Counted from the first letter of the stretch, positions 16,053-25,851 are shown. The stretch: 64,000 nt of DNA from Pseudomonas shirazensis (GCF_014268785.2 NZ_JABWRD020000001.1:571001-635000); one strand, 5' to 3'. A program made the numbers and translations. Notes: generated by a model not told the origin, from the sequence alone.

Positions 16053-16133
16053 GGGGTAATCCTTGTACGGGAGGGGTCCAAGGTTGCGGTAAGTGACGTA
16101 TTTATAAAAATAGCTTTTTATGTGTCAGCAATT

Positions 16134-16146
16134 CATATCTGATATG
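16134..16146. promoter_or_regulatory. Palindrome in the lysA-lysR divergent region
   Basis: CATATCTGATATG is a perfect 13-bp inverted repeat, 26 bp before the lysR start and about 80 bp before lysA. Its length and position suit a LysR-type recognition site. The assignment is inferred. Confidence 0.5.
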
Positions 16147-16171
16147 GCAATTCTGCTGCGTCGGTGCCGCT

Positions 16172-17086
16172 GTGAAGCTTACCTTTCGTCATATCGAGAT
16201 CTTTCGCGCCATCATGTCAGCCGGCAGCGTGACCGGGGCTGCACGCCTGCTGTTCACCTCGCAACCTACCGTCAGCCGTGAGCTGGCGAGGTTCGAACAA
16301 CTGGTGGGGTTGAGTCTGTTTGACCGCGAAGCAGGACGCTTGAAGCCGACGGCGCAGGCGTTGCTGCTGCTGGAGGAAGTGGAGCGGTCGTACATCGCTC
16401 TGGAGCGTATCGATCGCTGTGCCCAGGCCATTCGCAACTTTGAGCAGGGCAGGTTGGCGATCACTTGCCTGCCACTGTTTTCGCAGACGTTACTGCCAGA
16501 GGTGTGCCAAAGCTTTCATCAACACTACCCCGGCGTGAGCGTGCGGATCGAAGCGCAAGAGTCGCCACTGCTGGAAGAGTCTCTGATTGCACAACAGCAT
16601 GACCTTGGGCTTACCGAGGTCGAGCAAACGCCACACGGGACCGTCGCTGAGTTGTTGTTCAGCGCAAGCATGGTCTGCCTATTGCCGGATCAGCACCCGT
16701 TGCTCGACAAGCGCCAGCTTGAGCTCAGCGACTTTCACCAGGTTGATTTCATCAACCTCTCCAGCCTGGATACCTATCGCCAGCAGCTGGATCAGCATTT
16801 CAGCGCGGCAGGCGTCAACCGGCGCACCGTCATCGAGACGACCAATGCCGCCTCGGTATGCGCGATGGTCAGGCAAGGGTTGGGCGTAGCGGTCATCAAT
16901 CCGCTAAGTGGCCTGGACGCTGCGCGCAGTGGCCTGTCGATACGCAGGCTGAGTGTCTGCGTACCCTACAAGGTGATGTTGGTTCGCCCAGACCACCGCC
17001 CTGGCTCGGCGGCGGTCGATCGCTTTTGCCAGGCGCTGCGGGCGCAAGCGCGCAAGCTGAGTGAGGCCTTGGCTACGGGGCTGTAA
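16172..17086 (+). CDS. lysR: LysR, transcriptional activator of lysA
   Basis: 304 residues from a GTG at 16172. The winged helix-turn-helix is at residues about 5-60 (FRHIEIFRAIMSAGSVTGAARLLFTSQPTVSRELARFE in outline), followed by the effector domain. The protein follows E. coli LysR closely through CLPLFSQTLLPE, EAQESPLLEESL, HDLGLTEVEQTP and TTNAASVCAMVRQGLGVAVINPL. It should activate lysA in response to diaminopimelate and lower activation with lysine. The gene ends 2 bp from the oppositely directed efflux gene. Confidence 0.88.
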   Translation: MKLTFRHIEIFRAIMSAGSVTGAARLLFTSQPTVSRELARFEQLVGLSLFDREAGRLKPTAQALLLLEEVERSYIALERIDRCAQAIRNFEQGRLAITCLPLFSQTLLPEVCQSFHQHYPGVSVRIEAQESPLLEESLIAQQHDLGLTEVEQTPHGTVAELLFSASMVCLLPDQHPLLDKRQLELSDFHQVDFINLSSLDTYRQQLDQHFSAAGVNRRTVIETTNAASVCAMVRQGLGVAVINPLSGLDAARSGLSIRRLSVCVPYKVMLVRPDHRPGSAAVDRFCQALRAQARKLSEALATGL

Positions 17087-17088
17087 AT

Positions 17089-18603
17089 TTACTTTGCGCG
17101 TTCCGAGCGCAGCAGCAGGGCCGCGAGTGCGCAGGCCGTAAGCGCCAGGCACGAGACATAGAATGCATCGCTGTAGGCCATCAGGTAGGCCTCGCGGCGG
17201 ATCGTCCCGGCCAGCCCTTCGAGCAGCTGTTGCTGCTGCAGCAGCCAGCTCTGCATCGGTTGGCCGATACGCTCCTGGAGGGCGGGCGAGAACAGCGTGA
17301 CATGCTCATGCAAGCGCTCGCTATGCACCCGTTCGCGGCTGGCGACGATCTGCGTCAACCCCGCCGTACCGATGGCCCCGCCGAGGTTGCGCAGCATGGA
17401 AAAAACCGCTGAGGCAGAGCCGGCCTGGCGCTTGTCCAGGCCAGCGACGGCCAGCACTGACAACGCCACCATGATGAACGGCTGACCAATGCCGCGCACC
17501 ACGGTCGAGGGAATGATCACGTTGTTGCCGGCATCGGCGCTCAGCCACGCGCCCAACCAGCAGCCCAGCGCCATGATCAAAAAACCGCTGGCGACCATGA
17601 ACTTGGCACTGGTCCAGCCCATCAAGCGTGGCATCAGGGGCGCCAGCAGCAGTTGCACCACGCCGTAGGCAATCAGCGCTACGCCGACCTGATGGGCGCT
17701 GAAACCCTGCAGCTGCGACAGATAGTTGGGCACCAGAAAGACCAGGCCAAAGGTTGCCGCGCCAAAGATGAACATTGCCGCGCTGGCCACGCCGAAGTTG
17801 TAGTGGCCGAGCAGACGCAGATTGATGAAGGCACGTGAGCCAAACAGCTGGGTCGCCACGAACAGCACCAGCGCAATGGCGGCAATCAGGCTGAGGCCGG
17901 CAATCAACGGCGAGCTGAACCAGTCCAGGCGGCCGCCTTCTTCCAGCACGATCTGCAACCCGCCCAGGCCGATGACCATGGCGGCGATGCCCAGCCAGTC
18001 GCCTTGGCGCAGCCGCGCCAGCTGCATCGGTTTGGCTTCGATCGACCAGGCGATGGCGAGCAGCAAGGCAATACCCGGCACCAGTTGCAGGTAGAAGATC
18101 CAGCGCCACGAAAAGGCGTCGGTGAGCCAGCCGCCCAGCGACGGGCCGGCGGCTTGGGCGACGCTGTTGGCCAGGCTGAACAGGGCCATGCCCATGGCCA
18201 TCTTGCGCGCCGGTAGCTCGGTGATGATCAGCTGGAACGACAGCGGAATCAGCACCGCGCCAGCCGCGCCTTGAATGACCCGGATGAAAATCATCGTCTC
18301 CAGATTGGGTGCCGCCGAGCAGGCTACCGAGGCGAGCAGAAAGATAAACGAACCGGTCCACATCACTCGGCGCAGGGAGAACACTTCGACCAGCCAGGCG
18401 GTCAGCGGGATCATCACGATTTCTGCGACCAGATAGGCCGTGGATATCCATGAGCCTTCTTCAAAGCTGGCCCCCAGTGAACCTCGGATCTCGGGCAGCG
18501 CCGCGCTGGTGACGTGTACGTTCATGCCGGCCATGAAGCAGCCGAACAGCCCCGCCAGCACTGCCACCCAGGCACGCAACGATACTGATTGCTCAGTGCT
18601 CAT
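17089..18603 (-). CDS. DHA2-family MFS efflux permease (EmrB-like)
   Basis: 504 residues with about 14 hydrophobic spans, typical of the EmrB/QacA branch. Motifs seen are NVHVTSAALPEIRGSLG near the start, GSWISTAYLVAEI, and the span 5 motif GAAGPSLGG-like stretch (AQAAGPSLGGWL). It is a proton-driven drug exporter that works with the HlyD-type adaptor and outer-membrane factor encoded just upstream. It is last in the operon and overlaps the adaptor gene by 11 bp. Confidence 0.9.
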   Translation of the reverse strand: MSTEQSVSLRAWVAVLAGLFGCFMAGMNVHVTSAALPEIRGSLGASFEEGSWISTAYLVAEIVMIPLTAWLVEVFSLRRVMWTGSFIFLLASVACSAAPNLETMIFIRVIQGAAGAVLIPLSFQLIITELPARKMAMGMALFSLANSVAQAAGPSLGGWLTDAFSWRWIFYLQLVPGIALLLAIAWSIEAKPMQLARLRQGDWLGIAAMVIGLGGLQIVLEEGGRLDWFSSPLIAGLSLIAAIALVLFVATQLFGSRAFINLRLLGHYNFGVASAAMFIFGAATFGLVFLVPNYLSQLQGFSAHQVGVALIAYGVVQLLLAPLMPRLMGWTSAKFMVASGFLIMALGCWLGAWLSADAGNNVIIPSTVVRGIGQPFIMVALSVLAVAGLDKRQAGSASAVFSMLRNLGGAIGTAGLTQIVASRERVHSERLHEHVTLFSPALQERIGQPMQSWLLQQQQLLEGLAGTIRREAYLMAYSDAFYVSCLALTACALAALLLRSERAK

Positions 18604-19738
18604 CGGTGCTTGCCCCTGGGCGCGTGTCGACCCGTGTCACAACCGACATGCCGGGCAGGAGCGGCAGATCCGGCAACGGTTGATCGAGCAGGATGCGTAC
18701 CGGGAAGCGCTGCACGATCTTGGTGAAGTTGCCGGTAGCGTTATCGGACGGGAGCAGCGCGAAGACATTGCCGGAGGCCGGCGACAAGCTCGCTACATGC
18801 CCTCGCAGGTCGTGATCGGAAAAGCTGTCGACCGCGATACGTACCGGCTGGCCCGGGCGCATGTGCTCCAGCTGGGTTTCCTTGTAGTTGGCCACGACGT
18901 AGGCCTGCTGCAACGGCACCACTGCCAGCAGCGGCTGGCCTGGCAGCACATATTGCCCGGCGCGAACCCGGCGTTGGCCGACCACTCCGGCGATCGGGGC
19001 GCGAATCACGGTGTCTTGTTGATCCTGCTCGGCCAGCTGTTGTTGGGCTTGGGCGCGGGAAAGGGTCGCTTGGCACTGCTTGAGTTCGGCATCGACCTGC
19101 GCGGCGCGCAGTTTGGCCATGTTCAGTTGCGATTGCTGTTGCTGCAGTGCAGCCTGGGCGCCTTGCTCGGCCGCTTGCGCCTGGCTGGCCTGGCTGGTGG
19201 CGGTTTCCAGCCGTTGCGCGGTGGCGGCGTGGTCACGCACCAGTTCGCGATAACGCTGGATATCGAGCTGGCTGCGGCGTGCTTCGGCCTTGGCGCTGCG
19301 CAGGGCGGCCTGCGCCTGGAGGATGGCCTGGCGTTGCAGGGTGATCCGCTCGGCCGCCAGTTGCTGGCTGGCAGCGGCTGCGAGCAGTGCCGCCTGCGCC
19401 TGGGCAACTCCGGCCCGTGCCTGATCAAGGCGAGCGTTGTAGTCGCGATCGTGCAGGCGTACCAGCACGTCTCCGGCCTGGACCGGTTGGTCGTCTTCGA
19501 CTTCAACAGCCGCCACATTGCCCGCCACGCGCGAACTCAGCGCCACCCAGTCAGCCTTGATGTAGGCGTCATCGGTGCTCTGCAGATAGCGGCCTGTGGC
19601 CCACCAATAACTGGCCAGCGCCAGCAGCGCGACCACGGTCACGGCGAGCGCTACCGTCAGCGCCAGGCGCCGCCGGGTTGTGGTTTTACTGCGCTGCTCG
19701 GCAGCGTTGGGCACGGTGGGTTGTACGGCACTGTTCAT
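18593..19738 (-). CDS. HlyD-family membrane fusion protein (EmrA-like)
   Basis: 381 residues. One N-terminal membrane span at about 23-50 (LALTVALAVTVVALLALASYWWATGRY), then a lipoyl half-motif (VAAVEVEDDQPVQAGDVLVRLHDRDY), a long Ala/Gln-rich coiled coil at about 105-225, and the second lipoyl half (TVIRAPIAGVVGQRRVRAGQYVLPGQPL). It bridges the inner-membrane permease to the outer-membrane factor. It overlaps the outer-membrane factor gene by 4 bp and the permease gene by 11 bp. Confidence 0.9.
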   Translation of the reverse strand: MNSAVQPTVPNAAEQRSKTTTRRRLALTVALAVTVVALLALASYWWATGRYLQSTDDAYIKADWVALSSRVAGNVAAVEVEDDQPVQAGDVLVRLHDRDYNARLDQARAGVAQAQAALLAAAASQQLAAERITLQRQAILQAQAALRSAKAEARRSQLDIQRYRELVRDHAATAQRLETATSQASQAQAAEQGAQAALQQQQSQLNMAKLRAAQVDAELKQCQATLSRAQAQQQLAEQDQQDTVIRAPIAGVVGQRRVRAGQYVLPGQPLLAVVPLQQAYVVANYKETQLEHMRPGQPVRIAVDSFSDHDLRGHVASLSPASGNVFALLPSDNATGNFTKIVQRFPVRILLDQPLPDLPLLPGMSVVTRVDTRPGASTDEH

Positions 19739-21177
19739 GGTTGGGTTCCGGTTTTACTGATGGATGCCTGCCAGCGGCCGCCGAGGGCGCGCAACAGGTT
19801 GATCTGGGCCTGGGCGAGACGACCTTGGGCGTCGACCTGGCGAGCGCGCAGGCCTATCAGCTCGCGTTCGCTGTCAAGCAACGCCAGGCCATCAAGGGCG
19901 CCGGCGCGGTAACTGAAGTCGGCCAGCGCATGCGCTCGTTGACCGTGCTCCAGCGCGGCGGTAACGGCCAGCAGGCTTTGCCGCTCACCGTCGAAGCGAG
20001 CGAGGGCCTGGCGCACATCCTTCAATGCGGCCAGCGCGACGCCTTGGTAATGAGCCCGTTGGGCCTGCTGCAAGGCTTCGGCCTTGCGCACTCGGGCGCG
20101 GTTGGCGCGCACGTTGGGGAACTGCCAGGTGATCAGCGGGCCGATGCCGAACATCACCGCGCGGCTGTCGCCGAGGTGACCGAGGTGTTGGTCGGCAGCC
20201 GTCAGCGAAGCGCCAAAGCTGACCTTGGGGTAGAGGTCGGCGGTGACGATCTCGACGTCCAGCCCGGCGGCGCGCAGCTCACGCTCGGCCTGGCGCACAT
20301 CCGGGCGGCGTTCCAGCAGCTGCCAGCCATCGCCGAGCGGCAGCGCAGCCGCCAGCGTGGGCGGGCTGTCGCAGGTTATGGCCGCTGCCGGCGCAGCCTG
20401 GCCGCTGAGCATGTTCAGCTCATACAGGGCCATCTGCCGGTGCGCTTCGAGCAACGGCAATTCGGCGCGCAGCTGCTCTTGCAGTGCGAGCAGGCGCTCA
20501 CGGTCCAGCTCGGTGGCGATGCCCGCTTGCTGCTGACGTTGGCTGAGTTGCACGCTGTGCTCAAGGCTGTGCAGGGATTGCCTGGTCTGCTTCAGACGGG
20601 CGCTGTAGGTGCAGTGCTGGACGTAGGCGCGGCTGGTTTGAGTGACGACATTCAGGCGCACCAGGTCCAGTGCTGAGGCGCTGGCGTCGGCCTGCACTGC
20701 GGCGCGCTCGATGGCAGCGCGTACCTGCCCCCAGATATCGACCTGATAGGCCAGCTCGATGCCCGGATTGAGTTGCCACTGCGCCGAGGCGTGGCTGTCG
20801 GTGGCTTTGGCCAGGGTCTGATCATCAGCAGTTTTACCGTAGGTAGCTGCCAGGCCAAGTGCAGTGGCGGGCCAGCGTTGGGCGTCGAACTCGGCAATGC
20901 CCGCCAGCATCGCCTGTACGTTGGCTTTGGCCTGGGCCAGGTCCTGATTACGCGCCAGGGCGCGCTGTACCCAGCGGTCAAGTTGCGGATCATTGAACAG
21001 CCGCCACCAGTCCTCGGGCAGGGCCTGCCTGCTGGTACCGATGGGCACGCTGGCCAGGGCATCAATCTGCAAGGGTGGCGGCGCGGGCACAGGTTGCCGG
21101 GTGCAGGCAGTCAGCGCACAGAGCATGGCCAAGGCAAGCCGGGTAGGGCGGGGGGAGGATTGGCGTAAAGGCATCAC
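19735..21177 (-). CDS. Outer-membrane efflux lipoprotein (OprM/NodT family)
   Basis: 480 residues. The signal sequence ends at a lipobox (MLCALTACTRQ, Cys near residue 25), so it is a lipid-anchored outer-membrane channel. Two OEP repeats are visible, with LERRPDVRQAERELRAAGLDV and the paired DLVRLNVVTQTSRAYVQ helix. It completes the tripartite exporter with the adaptor and permease downstream, all overlapping by a few bases. Confidence 0.9.
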   Translation of the reverse strand: MMPLRQSSPRPTRLALAMLCALTACTRQPVPAPPPLQIDALASVPIGTSRQALPEDWWRLFNDPQLDRWVQRALARNQDLAQAKANVQAMLAGIAEFDAQRWPATALGLAATYGKTADDQTLAKATDSHASAQWQLNPGIELAYQVDIWGQVRAAIERAAVQADASASALDLVRLNVVTQTSRAYVQHCTYSARLKQTRQSLHSLEHSVQLSQRQQQAGIATELDRERLLALQEQLRAELPLLEAHRQMALYELNMLSGQAAPAAAITCDSPPTLAAALPLGDGWQLLERRPDVRQAERELRAAGLDVEIVTADLYPKVSFGASLTAADQHLGHLGDSRAVMFGIGPLITWQFPNVRANRARVRKAEALQQAQRAHYQGVALAALKDVRQALARFDGERQSLLAVTAALEHGQRAHALADFSYRAGALDGLALLDSERELIGLRARQVDAQGRLAQAQINLLRALGGRWQASISKTGTQP

Positions 21178-21278
21178 AAATGTCGCATCAGGGGCTGTGA
21201 TGCGAGGTTACTCAGCGCGCCGGCTGCGCCGCTGCCGCAAGCGCGCCAACCATGCGTGCAAACGGGACAACCTGCTGC

Positions 21279-21992
21279 CTAGTCGCTGCTGCCCAGCAGG
21301 CGCAACTGCCAATCGCTCGGCGCCTGACCGAGCGTGCGCTTGAACATGGCCGCAAAGGCGCTGGCGCTTTCGTAACCGTGCTCCAGCGCCACCGTCAGGA
21401 TCGGCTTGCCCTCGGCGAGCTTCTGCTGGCTGAGCATGACCCGCGCGCGAGTCCGCCATTCGCCATAGGACATGCCCACTTCCCGCTGAAACAACCGCGC
21501 CACGCTGCGGGCACTGAGGTTGAGCTGCGTGCCGCATTGCTCCAGGGTGAGGTCTTGGGCCGGGTTGTCGAGAAAGCGCTCGCACCACGCTCGCAGCCGC
21601 GCATGCTGCGGCATCGCTACGAAGGCATCGAGGTGGGCCGCGTTGGCCAGTTCGTGTTTGATCAGGGCGCGGATGTGCTCGCCGTCCTGCCGGTCGGGCA
21701 AGTGTGACGCGGCCAGAATCAATTCGCGCAGCAAGCCGGAAACGACGATCACCTGACAGCGGTCGATGTGCGCTTCAAGCAGCAGCGTGCGCATGCGCAC
21801 CTGGCCTTGCATGGTGATCGCGTGGTTGACCCCGGCCGGTACCCACAGGGCATGCCCGCCGGGGATGACGTAGTTACCGCTGTTACTGCTGACACGCATG
21901 ATGCCGCTGGCGGCGTAGATCAGCTGGTCTTCGCCGTGGCAGTGATGGGCAACGTGCTCGCCGTGTTGATAATCCCTTCCCAGCGTTTGCAT
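21279..21992 (-). CDS. AraC-family regulator with cupin sensor domain
   Basis: 237 residues from the ATG at 21992, which has GGAG 8 bp before it; the longer frame to 22193 has AT-rich, non-coding-like codons. The N-terminal cupin (HCHGEDQLIYAASGIMRVSS, GHALWVPAGVNHAI) is followed by two helix-turn-helix motifs (LTLEQCGTQLNLSARSVARLFQREVG and PILTVALEHGYESASAFAAMFKRTLG in outline). It lies 101 bp ahead of the efflux operon on the same strand and is its likely regulator. Confidence 0.88.
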   Translation of the reverse strand: MQTLGRDYQHGEHVAHHCHGEDQLIYAASGIMRVSSNSGNYVIPGGHALWVPAGVNHAITMQGQVRMRTLLLEAHIDRCQVIVVSGLLRELILAASHLPDRQDGEHIRALIKHELANAAHLDAFVAMPQHARLRAWCERFLDNPAQDLTLEQCGTQLNLSARSVARLFQREVGMSYGEWRTRARVMLSQQKLAEGKPILTVALEHGYESASAFAAMFKRTLGQAPSDWQLRLLGSSD

Positions 21993-22165
21993 GGATCGCT
22001 CCGTTTGACGGGATCTGATTATACCGCTGGCTGGTGGCGATTTATTGCAACATGTTACTGTTAGGAGATTTATTCTGCTTGGATCTTGCTTTTTTAAAGA
22101 GTTTATCGGTTGTTGTTTGCTTTTTATCGCAATTAGCGTGCGCTTGTTCCTGTTTGCGATTGCAG

Positions 22166-22975
22166 CTATTTCACAGCCAGCAAGGTGTAACACATCGGCA
22201 CCTGCAGCTCGTTGCTCTCATAAACGTCATAGAGCTCTTCGCGGTTCGAGTGCGGGTACTCGGTAAACGCCTGCAGTTGCAGCGACGCTTGCAGCACAGC
22301 GGTAACGATGTCGCTCATGCGGTGGATGTGCCAATACGACGTCACCCCATTCGCCTCACCCTGGCCCTCATAAACAATGGCCTTGTCCTCAACCACAGGC
22401 TCGGTCTGGAAGTAGCTGCCGCTGATGCGCCAGGGGTCGCTGGACTCAGGTTCGAGCATCTCCAGAAACGGGTGAGTTTCGTAAATGGCCAGCGTCCCGC
22501 CCGGCTTAAGCGTGCTGGCGGCGTGGCGGAAAAACGCGGGCAGATCGGGCATCCAGTTGAGCACGCCGATGGTGATCAGCACCACATCGAAGCGCGCGGT
22601 CACCGAGGCTGGTAGCTGGTGGATGTCGGCTTCGATGAACTCGACAGCGTGGGGCGACCTTGCGGCGAGTTCATGGGCTTGCTGCAGGAATGCGGCGGAC
22701 TGATCGACGCCCACCACATGCTCGGCGCCTAGCGCATACAGCGAGAGCGCTTCGCGGCCATTGTTGCAGCCCAACTGCAGTACCTGTTTGCCGCGAAGGT
22801 CTACTTGCTTGAGCAGCGCCGTGAGTGTCGGGTCCAGGCAGGAGAACTGCGCATTGGCAACCTCCGTCAACAAGCTCTGCCAGGTGGCACTGTTGCGATG
22901 CGCATCGGCAGAGGCGTTCCAGGCATCGCGGTTGCTTTTGATCATGTGCTTGAACGACGGCATATTGGGCTTCAC
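22166..22975 (-). CDS. Class I SAM-dependent methyltransferase
   Basis: 269 residues. The SAM-binding motif I reads VLQLGCNNGREALSL (residues about 63-77), then the acidic loop VVGVDQS, motif IV RFDVVLITIGVLNWM and the post-motif LKPGGTLAIYETHP. The acceptor is unknown. No partner genes are adjacent: a 173-bp AT-richer gap precedes the AraC gene, and a gene fragment lies upstream. Confidence 0.85.
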   Translation of the reverse strand: MKPNMPSFKHMIKSNRDAWNASADAHRNSATWQSLLTEVANAQFSCLDPTLTALLKQVDLRGKQVLQLGCNNGREALSLYALGAEHVVGVDQSAAFLQQAHELAARSPHAVEFIEADIHQLPASVTARFDVVLITIGVLNWMPDLPAFFRHAASTLKPGGTLAIYETHPFLEMLEPESSDPWRISGSYFQTEPVVEDKAIVYEGQGEANGVTSYWHIHRMSDIVTAVLQASLQLQAFTEYPHSNREELYDVYESNELQVPMCYTLLAVK

Positions 22976-23037
22976 TCCATGAAGATGCCGGTGATCAGGC
23001 CGGCTGATTGCCTAGTGAGCACTTAGGGGAAGGCTTA

Positions 23038-23376
23038 GTGCAAGCAACAAACTCACTGGCTAGCGACTACATCGATATTTTTGTGAAAACGGGCGGCGTG
23101 ATCCCCCGTGGTGAATTGCCGTTCGTGCATACGCAGGATATGAACATGCCCAAGGCGGGCCAGGACTTGACCTTCGATTTCTATGAAACTCCAGTGCGGC
23201 CTGACCTCAAGACCGAGGTCTACATGAAATGGCAGGGGGACCGCAGCGAGTATTGCTTCAATACCGCGCAGTTCACCCCCAAACCCGGCCATTACCATGA
23301 GTTCTGGATGACCTCAGGCCATGGCCGCTCAGTTGATCGCGGGCTCAGCAGGGCTGCACGGCAAGACGGTTGCTGA
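23038..23376 (+). pseudogene. Orphan gene fragment, unrecognised
   Basis: An open frame from GTG 23038 (AGGGGAAGG precedes it) with strong coding-type third-position bias. It encodes DYIDIFVKTGGVIPRGELPF, FDFYETPVRPDLKTEVYMKW and TPKPGHYHEFWMTSGHGR, but has no signal peptide or complete domain. The last 32 bp run into the 3' end of the opposing MFS gene, where the sequence turns low quality. I read it as the inner part of a gene, perhaps a lipoprotein, that lost both ends. It could also be a short intact gene. Confidence 0.4.
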
Positions 23377-24571
23377 CCTTGCGGCCCAGCACCAGCACCG
23401 TCATGAAGCCGCAGGCGACCAAGGCGGTTGCCAGGCTGAGCAACGCTGCAGTACCCAGCTGATCGACGATCTGCCCACCAAAGAACGAGCCCAGCGCAAT
23501 GATCACCTGGAACATCGCCACGAACAGCGGCATGCCGCGTTCGACGTCCCTGGGTGCAACGATGAACATCCAGATGCTGGCGCAGGCCGGGAACGCACCG
23601 AAGGCGAAGCCCCACAGCGCAATCAAGATGGCCGCGCCGGTCATGCCGGTGGCGAAGTGGGGGAACAGTGCAGTGCTGATACCGATCATTACAGCCACCA
23701 GCATCAAGGTATGACGCACGCTGCGGTTGGCGGCAAAGCCGGCGAAGATATTGCCCAGCACACCGGCCACGCCGTACAGCAACAGCAGCGAGCCAATGGT
23801 CGGCCCGTCGAAGCCGGCATTCTGTTTGAAGAACGGCGCCACGTAGGTGTATGCCGCAAAGTGCGCCAGGCCAATCAGCAACACGGCAATCAGGCCAATC
23901 CGCGCCTGCGGATTGATGAACAACGCCGGTAGGTCACTGACGCGGATGGCCTTTTCCGGATTGAGCCGCGGTAGCAAAAGCACCTGCGCCAGTAGCACCG
24001 GAATGCCCACCAGTGCGGTCACCAGGAAGGTCATGCGCCAGCCCATCAGCCCGCTCAGCCAGGTACCGACCGGCACGCCGAGCACGGTGGCCAGGGTTAC
24101 GCCGACCATGATGATCGAGGTCGCCTGTGCCACGCCGACACCCTTGGGCGCGAGGCGGCCACTCAGGGCAATCGCGGTGGCCCAAAAGCCACCGATACTG
24201 ATGCCCAGCAGCACGCGGCCGAACAGCAGCAGGCTGAAGTCGCTGGCGTAAGCCACAACTGCGTTGGCGATGATCATGATCAGGGTCAGACCGATGAGCA
24301 GGTAACGGCGGTCCATAGTGCCGATGCCGACTGACAGCAGCGGGGCAGCGAGGGCCGCCATGATGCCCGGCACGGTGACCATCAGCCCGGCGTGGCCGGC
24401 GCTGATGCCCAAGTCGCGGGCGACGTCGTTGAGCACGCCCACTGGCAGAAACTCGCTGGTAACCAGGGCAAATGCGCCCACGGCGACCGAGAGGATCGCC
24501 AGCCACTGCTGTGCGACGCTTTGTTGATTGTGTTCAGGGAGGCCGCTAGGGGCCTGGCTGGCGCTTGGCAT
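23345..24571 (-). CDS. MFS transporter, DHA1 family (AraJ/YdhP-like)
   Basis: 408 residues from the ATG at 24571 (MPSASQAPSGLPEHN), just before the conserved QQWLAILSVAVGAFALVTSEFLPVGVL. About 12 spans, with the DHA1 motif GIGTMDRRYLLIG and FGRVLLGISIGGFWATA. Members export sugars, purines, arabinose-like compounds or drugs, and the substrate is not readable. The gene is monocistronic between a fragment and a divergent kinase-like gene. Confidence 0.85.
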   Translation of the reverse strand: MPSASQAPSGLPEHNQQSVAQQWLAILSVAVGAFALVTSEFLPVGVLNDVARDLGISAGHAGLMVTVPGIMAALAAPLLSVGIGTMDRRYLLIGLTLIMIIANAVVAYASDFSLLLFGRVLLGISIGGFWATAIALSGRLAPKGVGVAQATSIIMVGVTLATVLGVPVGTWLSGLMGWRMTFLVTALVGIPVLLAQVLLLPRLNPEKAIRVSDLPALFINPQARIGLIAVLLIGLAHFAAYTYVAPFFKQNAGFDGPTIGSLLLLYGVAGVLGNIFAGFAANRSVRHTLMLVAVMIGISTALFPHFATGMTGAAILIALWGFAFGAFPACASIWMFIVAPRDVERGMPLFVAMFQVIIALGSFFGGQIVDQLGTAALLSLATALVACGFMTVLVLGRKVSNRLAVQPC

Positions 24572-24845
24572 GAGGCTTGGTTCCAAGGATGAGGTCGCCT
24601 TGAGCAGGCGGGAGAGGGCGGATTGGCGGGCATTATAGAAGTCGCCTGCGGCAAGCGGGCAGGCGTGCGGTTCGATAGTAATCATCAGTGGTATCGATGA
24701 AAGGTGCTGAACAGAGCGGCTGCCAGTGCCAGGCATGCGCGAGCTTGTCTCTTGACTGAAACTGGCAGATCAGCATTGACAGTGCCTGTCTCGCCCTTAC
24801 AATCGCGCCCCCTCGATTCAGCACGCACAGTGAAAAGGAGCTTCG

Positions 24846-25358
24846 ATGCAACGGGTGATGATTGTTGGCCAGCCGGGTTCGGGCAAAAGCACTCTGGCGC
24901 GGCAGCTTGGTGAACGCACTGGTTTGCCGGTCGTGCACATCGACACCATTCACTGGCAGCCCGGCTGGGTTGAGCGCAGCCGGGATGAGAAGACCCGGCT
25001 GTGCGGCGAGGTCGAGGCGGGTGAGCGGTGGATCTTTGAAGGAGGGCATTCGGCGACCTGGGAAAATCGGCTGGCGCGCGCTGACCTGTTGATCTGGATT
25101 GACCGATCGACTCCGCTGCGGTTCTGGCGGGTGTTGCGAAGGACGTTGCTCAATCGTGGTCGAACCCGGCCTGACCTGCCGGCAGATTGCCCTGAGTTGC
25201 TGGGCAATCTGCCTGAGTTTTTCCGCTTCATGTGGCAAACCAGGCAGTCGGCGCGGCGCAAGATGCAGCAGTTGGTGGCGGATGCACCGCGGGGTTGCCG
25301 GGTGGTTTGCTTGCGTTCTGATCAAGATACCCAGGCGTTTTTGGCGAGCTTCGACTAA
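24846..25358 (+). CDS. P-loop nucleotide kinase-like protein (topology-modulation/FlaR type)
   Basis: 170 residues, ATG 24846 with AAAAGGAG upstream. Walker A is at residues 8-16 (GQPGSGKST), then HIDTIHWQPGWVERS, the lid-like RVLRRTLLNRGRTRPDLP and ADLLIWIDRSTPLRFWR. This is the adenylate-kinase-like family often named topology modulation protein. The true substrate is unknown. Confidence 0.8.
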   Translation: MQRVMIVGQPGSGKSTLARQLGERTGLPVVHIDTIHWQPGWVERSRDEKTRLCGEVEAGERWIFEGGHSATWENRLARADLLIWIDRSTPLRFWRVLRRTLLNRGRTRPDLPADCPELLGNLPEFFRFMWQTRQSARRKMQQLVADAPRGCRVVCLRSDQDTQAFLASFD

Positions 25359-25398
25359 GGATTCGCGTTGCGCTCGGGAAGTTGGGCCGCTTGTGCCT

Positions 25399-25851
25399 CT
25401 ATCGCAACGTCTTTTGCATGATGATCGTGCGCTCGGAACCGTGAAATTCGTCGCGAACCTCGCTGAAGCCCAAGCGCTGATAAAATGCCTGAGCAGTAAT
25501 CGACGAGGGCACGCTCAACACGCCGAGGCCTCTGGCCTGCGCCACTGCCTCAAGTTTACGCATCAATTGCTGCCCAAACCCGCGGCGCTGAAAATCAGGG
25601 CTCACAAACACACTGCGCACCACACCGCCATCCAGGCTCGCCGTAGCTACTACCTGATCTTGCAGAGTTGCGACATACACCTCACGCAAGGCAATCAGTT
25701 GCTCGACCGCTGCGGGTGAAAAACTGCGTTGCACCTGTTCAATGATGTCTGCTGAGTAGTCCCTGGCGTTGGACTCACGCAATGCGCCAATCACGACCGC
25801 GCTGATTGCTGCTGCGTCCGCCACGGTTGCCGGTCGAATCACAGAAGTCAT
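25399..25851 (-). CDS. GNAT-family N-acetyltransferase
   Basis: 150 residues from the ATG at 25851, which overlaps the preceding gene's stop as ATGA. The acetyl-CoA binding motif A is seen as VRSVFVSPDFQRRGFGQQLM, followed by motif B SSITAQAFYQRLGF. The acceptor is unknown. It is translationally coupled to the GFA-domain gene upstream. Confidence 0.85.
   Translation of the reverse strand: MTSVIRPATVADAAAISAVVIGALRESNARDYSADIIEQVQRSFSPAAVEQLIALREVYVATLQDQVVATASLDGGVVRSVFVSPDFQRRGFGQQLMRKLEAVAQARGLGVLSVPSSITAQAFYQRLGFSEVRDEFHGSERTIIMQKTLR

Noticed and set aside
16053..16171. Lysine riboswitch upstream of lysA
   Set aside because: The region is only 119 bp, and I see no L-box-like stems. The divergent LysR gene explains control.
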